Shown: positions 1 to 6,779 of the stretch, one piece after another
Position numbering within the stretch: position 1 is the first letter of the stretch
How the letters are laid out: every line of letters starts with the position of its first letter
From: Elusimicrobia bacterium RIFCSPLOWO2_01_FULL_64_13
Lineage (GTDB): Bacteria; Elusimicrobiota; Elusimicrobia; 2-02-FULL-39-32
NCBI GenBank assembly: GCA_001800095.1
Contig: MGUT01000077.1
Coordinates: 27,422-37,075 of the forward strand
DNA: 9,654 nucleotides
Reading direction: 5' to 3'
The notes under the pieces: model-generated
What the model was told of the DNA's origin: nothing
Seen by the model: the letters and a program-made list of their open reading frames with translations, nothing else
Databases searched by the model: none
Program-made: the position numbers and the translations under genes

Positions 1-2157
1 GGTGATCTCTCCGGTCATGGCGAGCTCCTTCTTCACGGGCCGGCCGGAGCAGAGACTCGCCAGGGCCGCGCCGATGGCGATGCCGGCCGAAGGCCCGTCC
101 TTGGGAACCGCCCCCTCGGGGACGTGGATATGGAAATCCCGGTCGCGGAAGAATTTCGGCGGGATCCGGAGGCGTTCCGCGCAGGAGCGCACGTAGGACA
201 GGGCGGTCTGGGCGGACTCCTGCATGATCTCTCCCAGCTTGCCGGTCAGGATGAGCTTGCCTTTCCCTTCGGAGCTCTGGACCTCGATGGCCAGCAGCTC
301 TCCCCCGTGTTCGGTCCAGGCCAGCCCCGTGGCCACCCCGACGGAGTTGGCGATGAGGGCGCTTTTATGGAAATCCGGGGCCCCGAGATACCGGTGCAGC
401 TTCTTGTCGTCGATGAGCATGGGGGCCATCGCGCCGTCGGAGGCGTAATCGCGGGCGACCTTGCGGCAGATCTTGGCGAGGGTCCGTTCCAGGCCCCTCA
501 CGCCGGCCTCGCGGGTGTATTCGCGCAGGATCCTCGCGAACGCCGGGCCGGAGATCTCCATGAAATTTTCCGGCAGCCCGTGCTCCTTGAGCTGTTTGGG
601 CAGGAGATAGCCCTTGGCGATCGCGGTCTTTTCCGTGTCGGTGTAGCCGGGGAAGCGGATGACCTCCAGGCGGTCGGCCAGGGAGCCGGGGATGGAATAA
701 AGGGTGTTGGCCGTGGTGATGAAGAGGACCTCGGAGAGGTCATAGCCGACGTCGAGGTAATGGTCCGTGAAGTGGCCGTTCTGTTCCGGGTCCAGGACCT
801 CCAGCAGGGCGGCGGTGGGGTCGCCGCGCCAGTCGGACCCCATCTTGTCGATCTCGTCCAGAAGAAAAACGGGGTTCTTGAATTTGGATTTCCGCATGGA
901 CTGGAGGATGCGGCCCGGCAGGGAGCCGATATAGGTGCGGCGGTGGCCGCGGATCTCGGCTTCGTCGCGGACGCCTCCCAGGGACACGCGCACGAACTCC
1001 CGCCCGACGGCGTGGGCGACGGAGCGCGCCAGCGAGGTCTTCCCCACGCCCGGCGGGCCCACGAAGCAGAGGACGGGACCCTTGATCTTTTTGACGAGCT
1101 TGACCACCGCGAGATATTCCAGCACCCTTTCCTTGGCCTTATGGAGGCCGTAGTGCTCGTCGTTCAGTATTTTTTCGGCCGCGGACAGGTCCAGGTTGTC
1201 CCTGGTCCGCGCCGACCAGGGAAGCTGGATCAGCCAATCGAGATAGGTCCGCACCACGGTCGCCTCGGGAGAGTAGGGCATCATCTTCTCCAGGCGCGCG
1301 CATTCCTTGTCCGCGACCTCCGCGGCTTCCTTGGACATCCTGGCGTCCTTGATGCTCTGGCGGAGCTCCTGGACCTCCTTGGCGAAATCGTCCTTCTGCC
1401 GGAGCTCCTTTTGGATCGCCTTCATCTGTTCCGTCAGGTAGTATTCCTTCTGGCTTTTTTCGATCTGGTTGCGCACCCGGCTCTGGATGCGCCGCTCCAC
1501 GTTCAGGATCTCGATCTCGCCGCTCAATATCTCGATGATCCGCTCGAGACGGTTCTTGACCGATAGGACCTCCAGGAGCTTCTGCTTGTCGGCGGTCTTG
1601 AGGAGCAGGTGGCCGGCCATGGAATCGGCCAGGCGCCCGGGTTCGGAGATCGAGCGCAGGGAACCGGCCACTTCCACGGGGACGCGGCCGTTCAGTTTCA
1701 CGTAATGCTCGAAAAGCGACAGGGATTGGCGCATGAGGGCCTCGGCCTCCACGTCCACGGCGGTGGACTCGGGCAGGAGATCGATGGACGTTTCCACGTA
1801 GTTCTTTTCCGGCAGGAGCCGGAACGCCTTGAGGCGGGCCCGCTGGACTCCCTCGACCAGGATCTTCGCGGTCCCGTCGGGCATCTTGACCATCTGCAGG
1901 GTCTCGCAGACGATCCCGACCGGATAGAGGTCGGTCTCCTGGGGATCGTCCGCCTGGAGCTTCTTCTGCGTGGCCACGAACACGAGGTGGTCGCCCGCCA
2001 TCGCGGTCTCCATGGCGCGGATGGACCGCTCCCGCCCCACGGCAAGGGGCAGGACCATGCCGGGATAAATCACCACGTCCCGGACCGGCAGAAGCGGGAG
2101 AACGTCGGGGATCCGCACCTGGGGAGGGGGGGATTCTAGGGAAGCGGATTCGCTCAT
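1..2157 (-). CDS. lon: Lon, ATP-dependent serine protease (3' end beyond window)
   Basis: Cytoplasmic AAA+ protease that unfolds and degrades damaged and regulatory proteins; family function is established. The window holds 719 codons from ATG at 2157, in frame to base 1. The protein begins MSESASLESPPPQ, then the LPLLPVRDVVIYPGMVLPL motif of the Lon N-terminal substrate-binding domain. A charged helical region (about 220-340) follows. The AAA+ module has Walker A GPPGVGKT at 367-374 and Walker B LLDEID with D434/E435. The protease domain carries the catalytic serine in DGPSAG at S690. The partner catalytic lysine, about 43 residues further on in E. coli Lon, would lie outside the window. E. 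coli Lon is 784 aa, so roughly 70-90 residues are missing here through the window edge, not a mutation. A GGAG Shine-Dalgarno (2167-2170) sits 9 nt before the ATG. The gene lies 28 nt after clpX, as last visible gene of the tig-clpP-clpX-lon block. Confidence 0.98.
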   Translation of the reverse strand, partial: MSESASLESPPPQVRIPDVLPLLPVRDVVIYPGMVLPLAVGRERSIRAMETAMAGDHLVFVATQKKLQADDPQETDLYPVGIVCETLQMVKMPDGTAKILVEGVQRARLKAFRLLPEKNYVETSIDLLPESTAVDVEAEALMRQSLSLFEHYVKLNGRVPVEVAGSLRSISEPGRLADSMAGHLLLKTADKQKLLEVLSVKNRLERIIEILSGEIEILNVERRIQSRVRNQIEKSQKEYYLTEQMKAIQKELRQKDDFAKEVQELRQSIKDARMSKEAAEVADKECARLEKMMPYSPEATVVRTYLDWLIQLPWSARTRDNLDLSAAEKILNDEHYGLHKAKERVLEYLAVVKLVKKIKGPVLCFVGPPGVGKTSLARSVAHAVGREFVRVSLGGVRDEAEIRGHRRTYIGSLPGRILQSMRKSKFKNPVFLLDEIDKMGSDWRGDPTAALLEVLDPEQNGHFTDHYLDVGYDLSEVLFITTANTLYSIPGSLADRLEVIRFPGYTDTEKTAIAKGYLLPKQLKEHGLPENFMEISGPAFARILREYTREAGVRGLERTLAKICRKVARDYASDGAMAPMLIDDKKLHRYLGAPDFHKSALIANSVGVATGLAWTEHGGELLAIEVQSSEGKGKLILTGKLGEIMQESAQTALSYVRSCAERLRIPPKFFRDRDFHIHVPEGAVPKDGPSAGIAIGAALASLCSGRPVKKELAMTGEIT

Positions 2158-2185
2158 CTTTTAAAGCTCCGGATGGCCGGGACGG

Positions 2186-3532
2186 TCAGGCGCTTTCCTT
2201 CAGCCGGTCCTCGCGGATCAGGATGGGGGGGCGGATCTTGCGGATCGCGTCGAGATCCACGATGCATTTTTTCAAGGTCTTGTCCTCGGGCAGATCGTAC
2301 ATGATGTCCATGAGGACGTCTTCGATGATCGCCCGGAGGCCGCGCGCTCCCGACCCCCTGCGGACGGAGGAGAAGGCGATCTCGGCGAGGGCCTCGTCGG
2401 TGAAGTTGAGTTCCACGCCTTCGATGGCGAACATCTTCTGGTACTGCTTGACGAGCGCGTTCTTCGGACGTGTGAGGATGTCGATGAGGGCGTCCTGGTC
2501 GAGGTCTTCGAGCACCGCCATGATGGGGAGCCGCCCGACGAGTTCCGGGATCAGCCCGAACTGGATCAGGTCCTCGGGCTGGGCGTGTTTGAGGACCTCG
2601 TATGATTTTTTGGATTCCTTGCGCTTGAGGTCCGCCCCGAATCCGAGGGATTTCTTCCCTACCCGGCCTTCCACGGTCCTCTCCAGCCCTTCGAAAGCGC
2701 CGCCGCAGATGAAGAGGATGTTCGTGGTGTTGACCTGGATGTATTCCTGCTGGGGGTGCTTGCGGCCTCCCTGGGGAGGGACCGAGGCGGTCGTCCCCTC
2801 CAGGATCTTGAGGAGCGCCTGCTGGACCCCTTCCCCCGAGACGTCCCGGGTGATGCTGGGGCTGTCGGTCTTCCTGGAGATCTTGTCGATCTCATCGATA
2901 TAGACGATGCCGCGCTCCGCCCTTTTAACGTCGTATCCCGAGTTCTGCAGGAGCCGGAGGATGATGTTCTCCACGTCCTCCCCGACGTATCCCGCTTCCG
3001 TCAGGGTGGTGGCGTCGGCGATGGCGAAGGGGACGTGGAGGAGCTTGGCCAGGGTCTGCGCCAGGAGGGTCTTTCCGGTGCCCGTTCTCCCGATCAAGAG
3101 GATGTTCGATTTCTGCAGCTCCACCTGATTGAGGTCCCCCGGCAGTGACGCCGGGAAAAAGGGATCCGGGGGCCGGCGCCGGTCCCCCGGTTCGGCGGGC
3201 CTGGGCGGGGCGGGCCGCGGGCCCGTTCCCCTGTCGAATGAGTCCAGGCGCCGGAAATGGGAATAGACCGCCACGGAGAGCGTCCGCTTGGCCCGTTCCT
3301 GGGCGATCACATAATCGTCCAGGGCCCGCTTGATGTCGGCGGGCTTGGGGACGTGGCGGTGCGTCCGGCGCTCGTCCTCATCGGCGATTTTGTGGAGGAG
3401 CTCGTAGGAATTCCGTATGCATTCCTCGCAGACGTAAACGCCGTTCCCTCCGATCAGCTTCAGGCCGTCCCGTTTGGACTTGCGGCAGAAGACGCAGCTG
3501 AACGGCTCTCGTTCGTCTTTTTGGACGCCCAT
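2186..3532 (-). CDS. clpX: ClpX, AAA+ unfoldase subunit of ClpXP
   Basis: Hexameric cytoplasmic unfoldase that recognises tagged substrates and feeds them into ClpP. It has 448 aa against 424 in E. coli. Visible parts: N-terminal zinc-binding domain with C13, C16, C35 and C38; linker; AAA+ large domain with Walker A GRTGTGKT (148-155); pore-1 loop GYVGEDVEN (181-189); Walker B YIDEID (211-216); RKH loop (257-259); ClpP-docking LGF tripeptide (296-298, the IGF loop); arginine finger in LIPELVGRLP (R334); sensor 2 GARGLR (395-400). Two oddities: the P-loop has Arg where ClpX normally has Pro (GPTGSGKT), and a Pro/Arg-rich insert of about 30 residues (roughly 100-135) separates the zinc domain and linker from the AAA+ core. 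ATG at 3532 is preceded by GGGAGGG (3538-3544), 5 nt away. The gene starts 21 nt after the clpP stop. Confidence 0.98.
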   Translation of the reverse strand: MGVQKDEREPFSCVFCRKSKRDGLKLIGGNGVYVCEECIRNSYELLHKIADEDERRTHRHVPKPADIKRALDDYVIAQERAKRTLSVAVYSHFRRLDSFDRGTGPRPAPPRPAEPGDRRRPPDPFFPASLPGDLNQVELQKSNILLIGRTGTGKTLLAQTLAKLLHVPFAIADATTLTEAGYVGEDVENIILRLLQNSGYDVKRAERGIVYIDEIDKISRKTDSPSITRDVSGEGVQQALLKILEGTTASVPPQGGRKHPQQEYIQVNTTNILFICGGAFEGLERTVEGRVGKKSLGFGADLKRKESKKSYEVLKHAQPEDLIQFGLIPELVGRLPIMAVLEDLDQDALIDILTRPKNALVKQYQKMFAIEGVELNFTDEALAEIAFSSVRRGSGARGLRAIIEDVLMDIMYDLPEDKTLKKCIVDLDAIRKIRPPILIREDRLKESA

Positions 3533-3553
3533 GGGTTCCCTCCCGGTCCGGAG

Positions 3554-4162
3554 TTACTTTCTGGTGTCGATGACCTCGTCCAAAAGGCCGTACTCCTTGG
3601 CTTCCTGGGCGGACATGTAGAAGTTCCTCTCCGAATCCTGGCGGACCTTTTGCTCCGTCTGGTTGGTGTGCTTGGCCAGGATCTTGAGGAGCTTTTCCTT
3701 CGTGGAGAGCAGTTCCTTGGTCTCGATGTCGATGTCGGTGACCGAGCCGGAGATGCCCTCTCCGTAGATGAGGGGCTGATGGACCATGATCCGCGAATGC
3801 GGCAGGGCGAAGCGCTTGCCCTTGGTGCCGGCGGCCAGGAGAAGCGCGCCGAAGGACATGGCCATGCCCATGCAGATGGTCGTGATCGGGGGGCGGATGT
3901 ACTGCATGGTGTCGTACACCGCCAGCCCGGCGCTCACCATCCCGCCGGGTGAATTGATGTAGAGGTTGATGTCCTTCTCCGGGTCCTCGGCCTCGAGGTA
4001 GAGGAGCTGCGCGATGATGAGGTTGGCCGAATCCGTGGTGACGGCGCCTTCGTACCCGCCAACGAATATGATGCGGTCCTTGAGAAGCCGTGAGAAGATG
4101 TCGTATCCCACCGCCGCGCCCTGGTTCCAACGTTCGATGATCGTAGGGACTAATGCTGGCAT
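3554..4162 (-). CDS. clpP: ClpP, proteolytic subunit of ClpXP
   Basis: Self-compartmentalised serine peptidase that forms a tetradecamer and degrades chains delivered by ClpX (and ClpA/ClpC if present). It has 202 aa and starts MPALVPTIIE, so essentially no propeptide. The nucleophile is S103 in GMAMSFGA (E. coli GQAASMGA) and the catalytic His is H128 in MVHQP. Glycine-rich NSPGG (70-74) forms the oxyanion region. The third triad residue, Asp171 in E. coli (DTERDRF), aligns with N180 here (DSERNFY). The codon is AAC, so this is not a reading error on my part. Asn at this place is known in Listeria ClpP1, so activity is likely but may be slow or conformationally gated. Three Met residues crowd the nucleophile. 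ATG at 4162 has a strong AAGGAGG (4167-4173), 4 nt away, whose first base overlaps the tig stop codon; the two genes are 10 nt apart and probably translationally coupled. Confidence 0.98.
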   Translation of the reverse strand: MPALVPTIIERWNQGAAVGYDIFSRLLKDRIIFVGGYEGAVTTDSANLIIAQLLYLEAEDPEKDINLYINSPGGMVSAGLAVYDTMQYIRPPITTICMGMAMSFGALLLAAGTKGKRFALPHSRIMVHQPLIYGEGISGSVTDIDIETKELLSTKEKLLKILAKHTNQTEQKVRQDSERNFYMSAQEAKEYGLLDEVIDTRK

Positions 4163-4166
4163 GCCG

Positions 4167-4173
4167 CCTCCTT
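4167..4173 (-). promoter_or_regulatory. Strong clpP Shine-Dalgarno overlapping the tig stop codon
   Basis: AAGGAGG lies 4 nt upstream of the clpP ATG. Its first A is the last base of the tig TGA. A ribosome ending tig would therefore sit on the clpP initiation site, which suggests coupled synthesis of trigger factor and ClpP. Confidence 0.8.
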
Positions 4174-5471
4174 CACTTGGTTTGGTTGTCCTTGATCTTG
4201 GCGTGATCTATCAGGAATTTGACGACTTTCTCATCGGTGATCTGCCCGAGTATCGCCGAGGCATGCTCCTGGAAGTACCGGTCCACGCTCTCGGCCTGTC
4301 CGGGATCGCGCTCCTTGGCGCGCGCCAATTCCCGGGCGGTTTCGTCCTGGGTCGCCTGGAGCGACTCCTGCCGCGCCAGCCCGCTTAGAATATAAGAAAG
4401 GCGCACGCGTCTTTCCGCCTGGGGCCTGTATTTGTCGCGCAGCTCCTTGGAATCGGCGGCCGGCGCGGCGCTCACGCCCCGCTCGCTCAAGACCTGCCGG
4501 GCCTGTTCGATCAAGGATTCCAACTGCATGGTCACCAGCGATTCGGGAACGGGAACGGGGTTCTCCTTGATGAGATGGTCGAATATCTGGTTCTCGGTCT
4601 CGGCGCGCTCGCGGCGTTCGGCCGAATGCTCGAGGGAGGCGCGGATGCGGTCCCGGAGCTCCGCCAGCGACCCCAATTCGAACTCCTTGGCGAGTTCGTC
4701 GTCGGCCGCGGGCAGGACCTTTTCCTTCAGGTCCTCCAGCGTCACCCGGAACGTGACGGGCCTGCCCGCGAGCTCCTGGCGGGGATGTTTCTTGGGGAAG
4801 GGGATCGTGATCTCCTTCGTCGCGCCCTTCTTCAGCCCGATGATGCCTTCGGCGAAACCTTCGATGGATTGAGGCGCGGAGAGGTTCAAAAGCTGGTTCT
4901 CCGCCTTGAAGTCGGCGATGGGACGGCCTTCCGAGGAGGCCTCGTAGCGGATGACGGCGTGGTGCTCGGGCTTGGCGGACTCGTCCGCGGACGGGACGAG
5001 GCGGGCGTTCCGCTCCCGGAGCTGGGCGATCTCCCGGTCGACGTCCTGGTCGGCCACCGTTTTCAGCGCGCGGGTCAAGGAGATGCCCTTGTAGTTCCTG
5101 ACCTTGAAATCGGGGCTTCGTTCCACGACGAGCTCGAAGGTGAGGGAGGCGGACCCGTCGTAGCGGATCTTGTCGATCAGGGGCGTGGTGACGGGAGTGA
5201 GGGAGCGTTCCTTGATGATCTGGGGAACGAGATCGCGGATGATCTGGTCGAGGACCTCGCCCTGGATCTTGTCCTGGAAGTTCTGCCGGACCAATTCCAT
5301 GGGGGCCTTCCCCTGCCGGAAACCGGGAAGCCGGGCCGCTTTCTGGAACCGGACCTCCACTTCGGACGCCTTGGCCTGGACGGCCTCCTTGGGCACCTGC
5401 ACGGTCAGGGTGACCTTGCAGGGTTCATTGACCGATGTTTTCAGTTTGACTTTTTCTAGTGTCGTGACCAT
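4173..5471 (-). CDS. tig: Trigger factor, ribosome-bound chaperone
   Basis: Ribosome-associated chaperone that binds nascent chains at the exit tunnel; it also carries a peptidyl-prolyl isomerase domain. It has 432 aa, the same size as E. coli trigger factor. The N-terminal ribosome-binding domain holds the signature GFRQGKAP (50-57). An FKBP-like PPIase domain spans about 150-245 and includes the IEGFAEGIIGLKKG stretch (203-216). A long charged, helical SurA-like C-terminal domain follows from about 255 to the end and forms the chaperone cradle. ATG at 5471 is chosen because no other good start lies before the ribosome-binding domain. Its Shine-Dalgarno is only a weak GAGAG-type purine run, unlike the strong sites of the genes behind it. 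It follows tRNA-Leu by 113 nt with no convincing separate promoter or terminator between, so it is probably cotranscribed with the tRNA. Confidence 0.97.
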   Translation of the reverse strand: MVTTLEKVKLKTSVNEPCKVTLTVQVPKEAVQAKASEVEVRFQKAARLPGFRQGKAPMELVRQNFQDKIQGEVLDQIIRDLVPQIIKERSLTPVTTPLIDKIRYDGSASLTFELVVERSPDFKVRNYKGISLTRALKTVADQDVDREIAQLRERNARLVPSADESAKPEHHAVIRYEASSEGRPIADFKAENQLLNLSAPQSIEGFAEGIIGLKKGATKEITIPFPKKHPRQELAGRPVTFRVTLEDLKEKVLPAADDELAKEFELGSLAELRDRIRASLEHSAERRERAETENQIFDHLIKENPVPVPESLVTMQLESLIEQARQVLSERGVSAAPAADSKELRDKYRPQAERRVRLSYILSGLARQESLQATQDETARELARAKERDPGQAESVDRYFQEHASAILGQITDEKVVKFLIDHAKIKDNQTK

Positions 5472-5584
5472 GTTTCTCTCTTTGTCGTTCGGAGCCGGTA
5501 TTGGGCGGGTCGTTTTCTTATTCCTCTTTTTCTAAGGATACGACACACGTCCAAAATGCTTAAAAAATTCTTTTAAAGGTGTTT
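5472..5584 (-). other. tRNA-Leu to tig spacer
   Basis: Partly AT-rich spacer of 113 nt. Immediately after the tRNA 3' end is an A/T-rich imperfect inverted repeat (around 5560-5582). It lacks a GC stem and so is not a convincing terminator. I found no promoter with two good hexamers. The segment most likely serves as processed leader between tRNA and the tig message. Confidence 0.4.
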
Positions 5585-5665
5585 TGGGCGGAAGAGGACT
5601 CGAACCTCTACGGGTCTCCCCACCAGCTCCTAAGGCTGGCGCGTCTGCCATTCCGCCACCCGCCC
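5585..5665 (-). tRNA. tRNA-Leu, anticodon UAG
   Basis: Class II tRNA of 81 nt that folds fully by eye. The 7-bp acceptor stem is GGGCGGG/TCCGCCC, with one G-U pair next to the junction. The D stem is GCG/CGC with a TGG-containing loop. The anticodon stem CCAGC/GCTGG encloses the loop CTTAGGA, giving anticodon TAG (5630-5632), which reads CUA and, by wobble, CUG. A 13-nt variable arm has a GGG-AGA-CCC hairpin, and the T stem AGAGG/CCTCT encloses TTCGAGT. The discriminator base is A, as expected for leucine. CCA is not encoded (the next bases are AAC), so the CCA-adding enzyme must complete it. It lies between a good upstream promoter and tig. Confidence 0.96.
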
Positions 5666-5696
5666 AACATTATAAAAACTTCTTAAGTCTTTTTTA

Positions 5697-5737
5697 TGGC
5701 CCCATTCCATATTTGATAGGAATAAGAAGAGGGGCCA
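5697..5737 (-). other. Leader hairpin upstream of tRNA-Leu
   Basis: Inverted repeat TGGCCCC (5697-5703)/GGGGCCA (5731-5737) with an inner continuation ATTCC (5704-5708)/GGAAT (5719-5723) around a 10-nt loop. It gives 12 base pairs with a one-sided 7-nt bulge. It would form in the RNA between the promoter and the tRNA. In the direction of transcription it is followed by TAAAAAAG, not a U-tract, so it is not an intrinsic terminator for this transcript. It has no T-box consensus. It may be a processing or stability element; function unknown. Confidence 0.5.
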
Positions 5738-5794
5738 ACCTTTGTAAGAGAGCAGTGCGCCCGCGTAATAAAACCGAATTTATCGAGAATAAAT

Positions 5795-5823
5795 ATTATA
5801 GTTTTTTACTCTTCGGATTGCAA
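5795..5823 (-). promoter_or_regulatory. Predicted sigma70-type promoter for tRNA-Leu-tig-clpP-clpX-lon
   Basis: The -35 TTGCAA (5818-5823) matches 4 of 6 consensus bases, with a 17-nt spacer and a perfect -10 TATAAT (5795-5800). Transcription should begin near 5788, about 120 nt before the tRNA. The -35 lies 11 nt beyond the cysteine synthase stop codon, in an abruptly AT-rich stretch. No heat-shock (CIRCE or sigma32-like) element was evident by eye. Confidence 0.6.
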
Positions 5824-5834
5824 ACGGCGGGACG

Positions 5835-6779
5835 TCACGGAGGGAACGATTTCCAGTGGTCTTCCCAGTAGCGCAGGACCTCGTCCCAGAACTGGGTGCG
5901 CAGATAGCGGTCTCCCCCATCGCAGAATACCGTGACGATGCGGCCTTCGCCGATCTCGTTGGCGAGGAGGTAGGAGGCCTGGAGGGCGGCTCCGGAGGAG
6001 TAGCCGACCAGGATCCCCTCCTGGCGGGCCAGCCGGCAGGTCATCTCGTAGGCGTCCTCCGTGTAGATGGACATCTTGCGCTGGTGGACCTTGGGGTCGT
6101 AGATGCCGGGCACGATGGAGGACTCCATATGCTTCAGGCCCTCGAGTCCGTGGAGGGCGCCGGCGGGCTCCACGGCGACGATCTGGATGTCCGGCTTGAG
6201 CTCCCGCAGGCGGCGTCCCGCGCCCATGAGGGTGCCGGACGTCCCGATGCCGGCCACGAAGTGCGTGATCTTGCCCTGGGTCTGCCTCCAGATCTCCTCG
6301 GCCGTGGTCTCATAATGCGCCTTCCAGTTGTTGGGGTTATTGTACTGGTCGGGCATGTAGTACCTGCCGGGGTCCTTCTCGTAGATCCTCTGGGCCTCGA
6401 GGATGGCCCCGTCCGAACCTTCCAGAGGATCGGTGAAGATGATGCGGGCCCCCAGAGACTCGATGATGCGTTTCTTCTCGGAAGCGTTCTCCGGCATCAC
6501 GACCTCGAGCTTGTATCCCAGCGCCGAAGCGACGATGGCGTAGCCGATGGCCGTGTTGCCGGAGGAGGAGTCGAGGATGGTCTTCCCGCGGGTGAGCCGG
6601 CCTTCGCGGATGGCTTCCAGGATCATCTTTTTGGCCGGCCGGTCCTTGACGGACCCGCCGGGGTTGCGGAACTCGGCCTTGGCCTGGATGGAGACATTCT
6701 CCGGGATCCACTTCCGGAAGGAAGGCAGGTCCAGGAGCGGCGTGTTCCCGATGCAGTCCAGAAGGCCGTGCGAGCTCAA
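5835..6779 (-). CDS. PLP-dependent cysteine synthase, CysM type
   Basis: Cytoplasmic fold-type II PLP enzyme of 314 aa that replaces the oxygen of an activated serine with sulfur to make cysteine. The N-terminus has IGNTPLLDL (10-18); the PLP lysine is K45 in NPGGSVKDR; SSGNTAIG (72-79) binds the substrate carboxylate; GIGTSGT (177-183) holds the PLP phosphate; S261/S262 in YSSGA contact the pyridine nitrogen; the end has CDGGDRYL. The ITHFVAGIGTSGTLMG and VPGIYDP stretches resemble mycobacterial CysM more than plain CysK. In that alignment, made from memory, K216 takes the place of Arg220, which binds O-phosphoserine. So the donor may be O-phosphoserine or O-acetylserine; the sequence cannot settle it. 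I chose the TTG at 6779: GGAGGGG lies 5 nt upstream, TTGA overlaps the permease stop, and the protein then begins at the usual family position. The longer frame upstream is a permease shadow. It is the last gene of the sulfur block. Confidence 0.9.
   Translation of the reverse strand: MSSHGLLDCIGNTPLLDLPSFRKWIPENVSIQAKAEFRNPGGSVKDRPAKKMILEAIREGRLTRGKTILDSSSGNTAIGYAIVASALGYKLEVVMPENASEKKRIIESLGARIIFTDPLEGSDGAILEAQRIYEKDPGRYYMPDQYNNPNNWKAHYETTAEEIWRQTQGKITHFVAGIGTSGTLMGAGRRLRELKPDIQIVAVEPAGALHGLEGLKHMESSIVPGIYDPKVHQRKMSIYTEDAYEMTCRLARQEGILVGYSSGAALQASYLLANEIGEGRIVTVFCDGGDRYLRTQFWDEVLRYWEDHWKSFPP

Noticed and set aside
124..1566. 480-codon plus-strand open frame
   Set aside because: It lies wholly antisense to lon; its composition is that of a GC-rich shadow (Gly, Asp, Leu and Val runs) with no recognisable domain.
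4575..5459. 294-codon plus-strand open frame
   Set aside because: Antisense to tig, which has a full-length family match; no domain seen in the shadow.
5560..5582. A/T-rich inverted repeat after the tRNA as a terminator
   Set aside because: The stem is imperfect and made of A-T pairs only, so it is unlikely to stop transcription.
5669..5674. Second perfect TATAAT just before the tRNA
   Set aside because: No -35 at the right distance, and initiation would fall at or inside the mature tRNA 5' end; kept only as a remark.
5697..5737. Leader hairpin as T-box riboswitch or terminator
   Set aside because: No T-box consensus and no U-tract after the stem in the direction of transcription.
5584..5871. 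Plus-strand open frame across the AT-rich island
   Set aside because: It runs antisense through the tRNA and has no ribosome site or family similarity.
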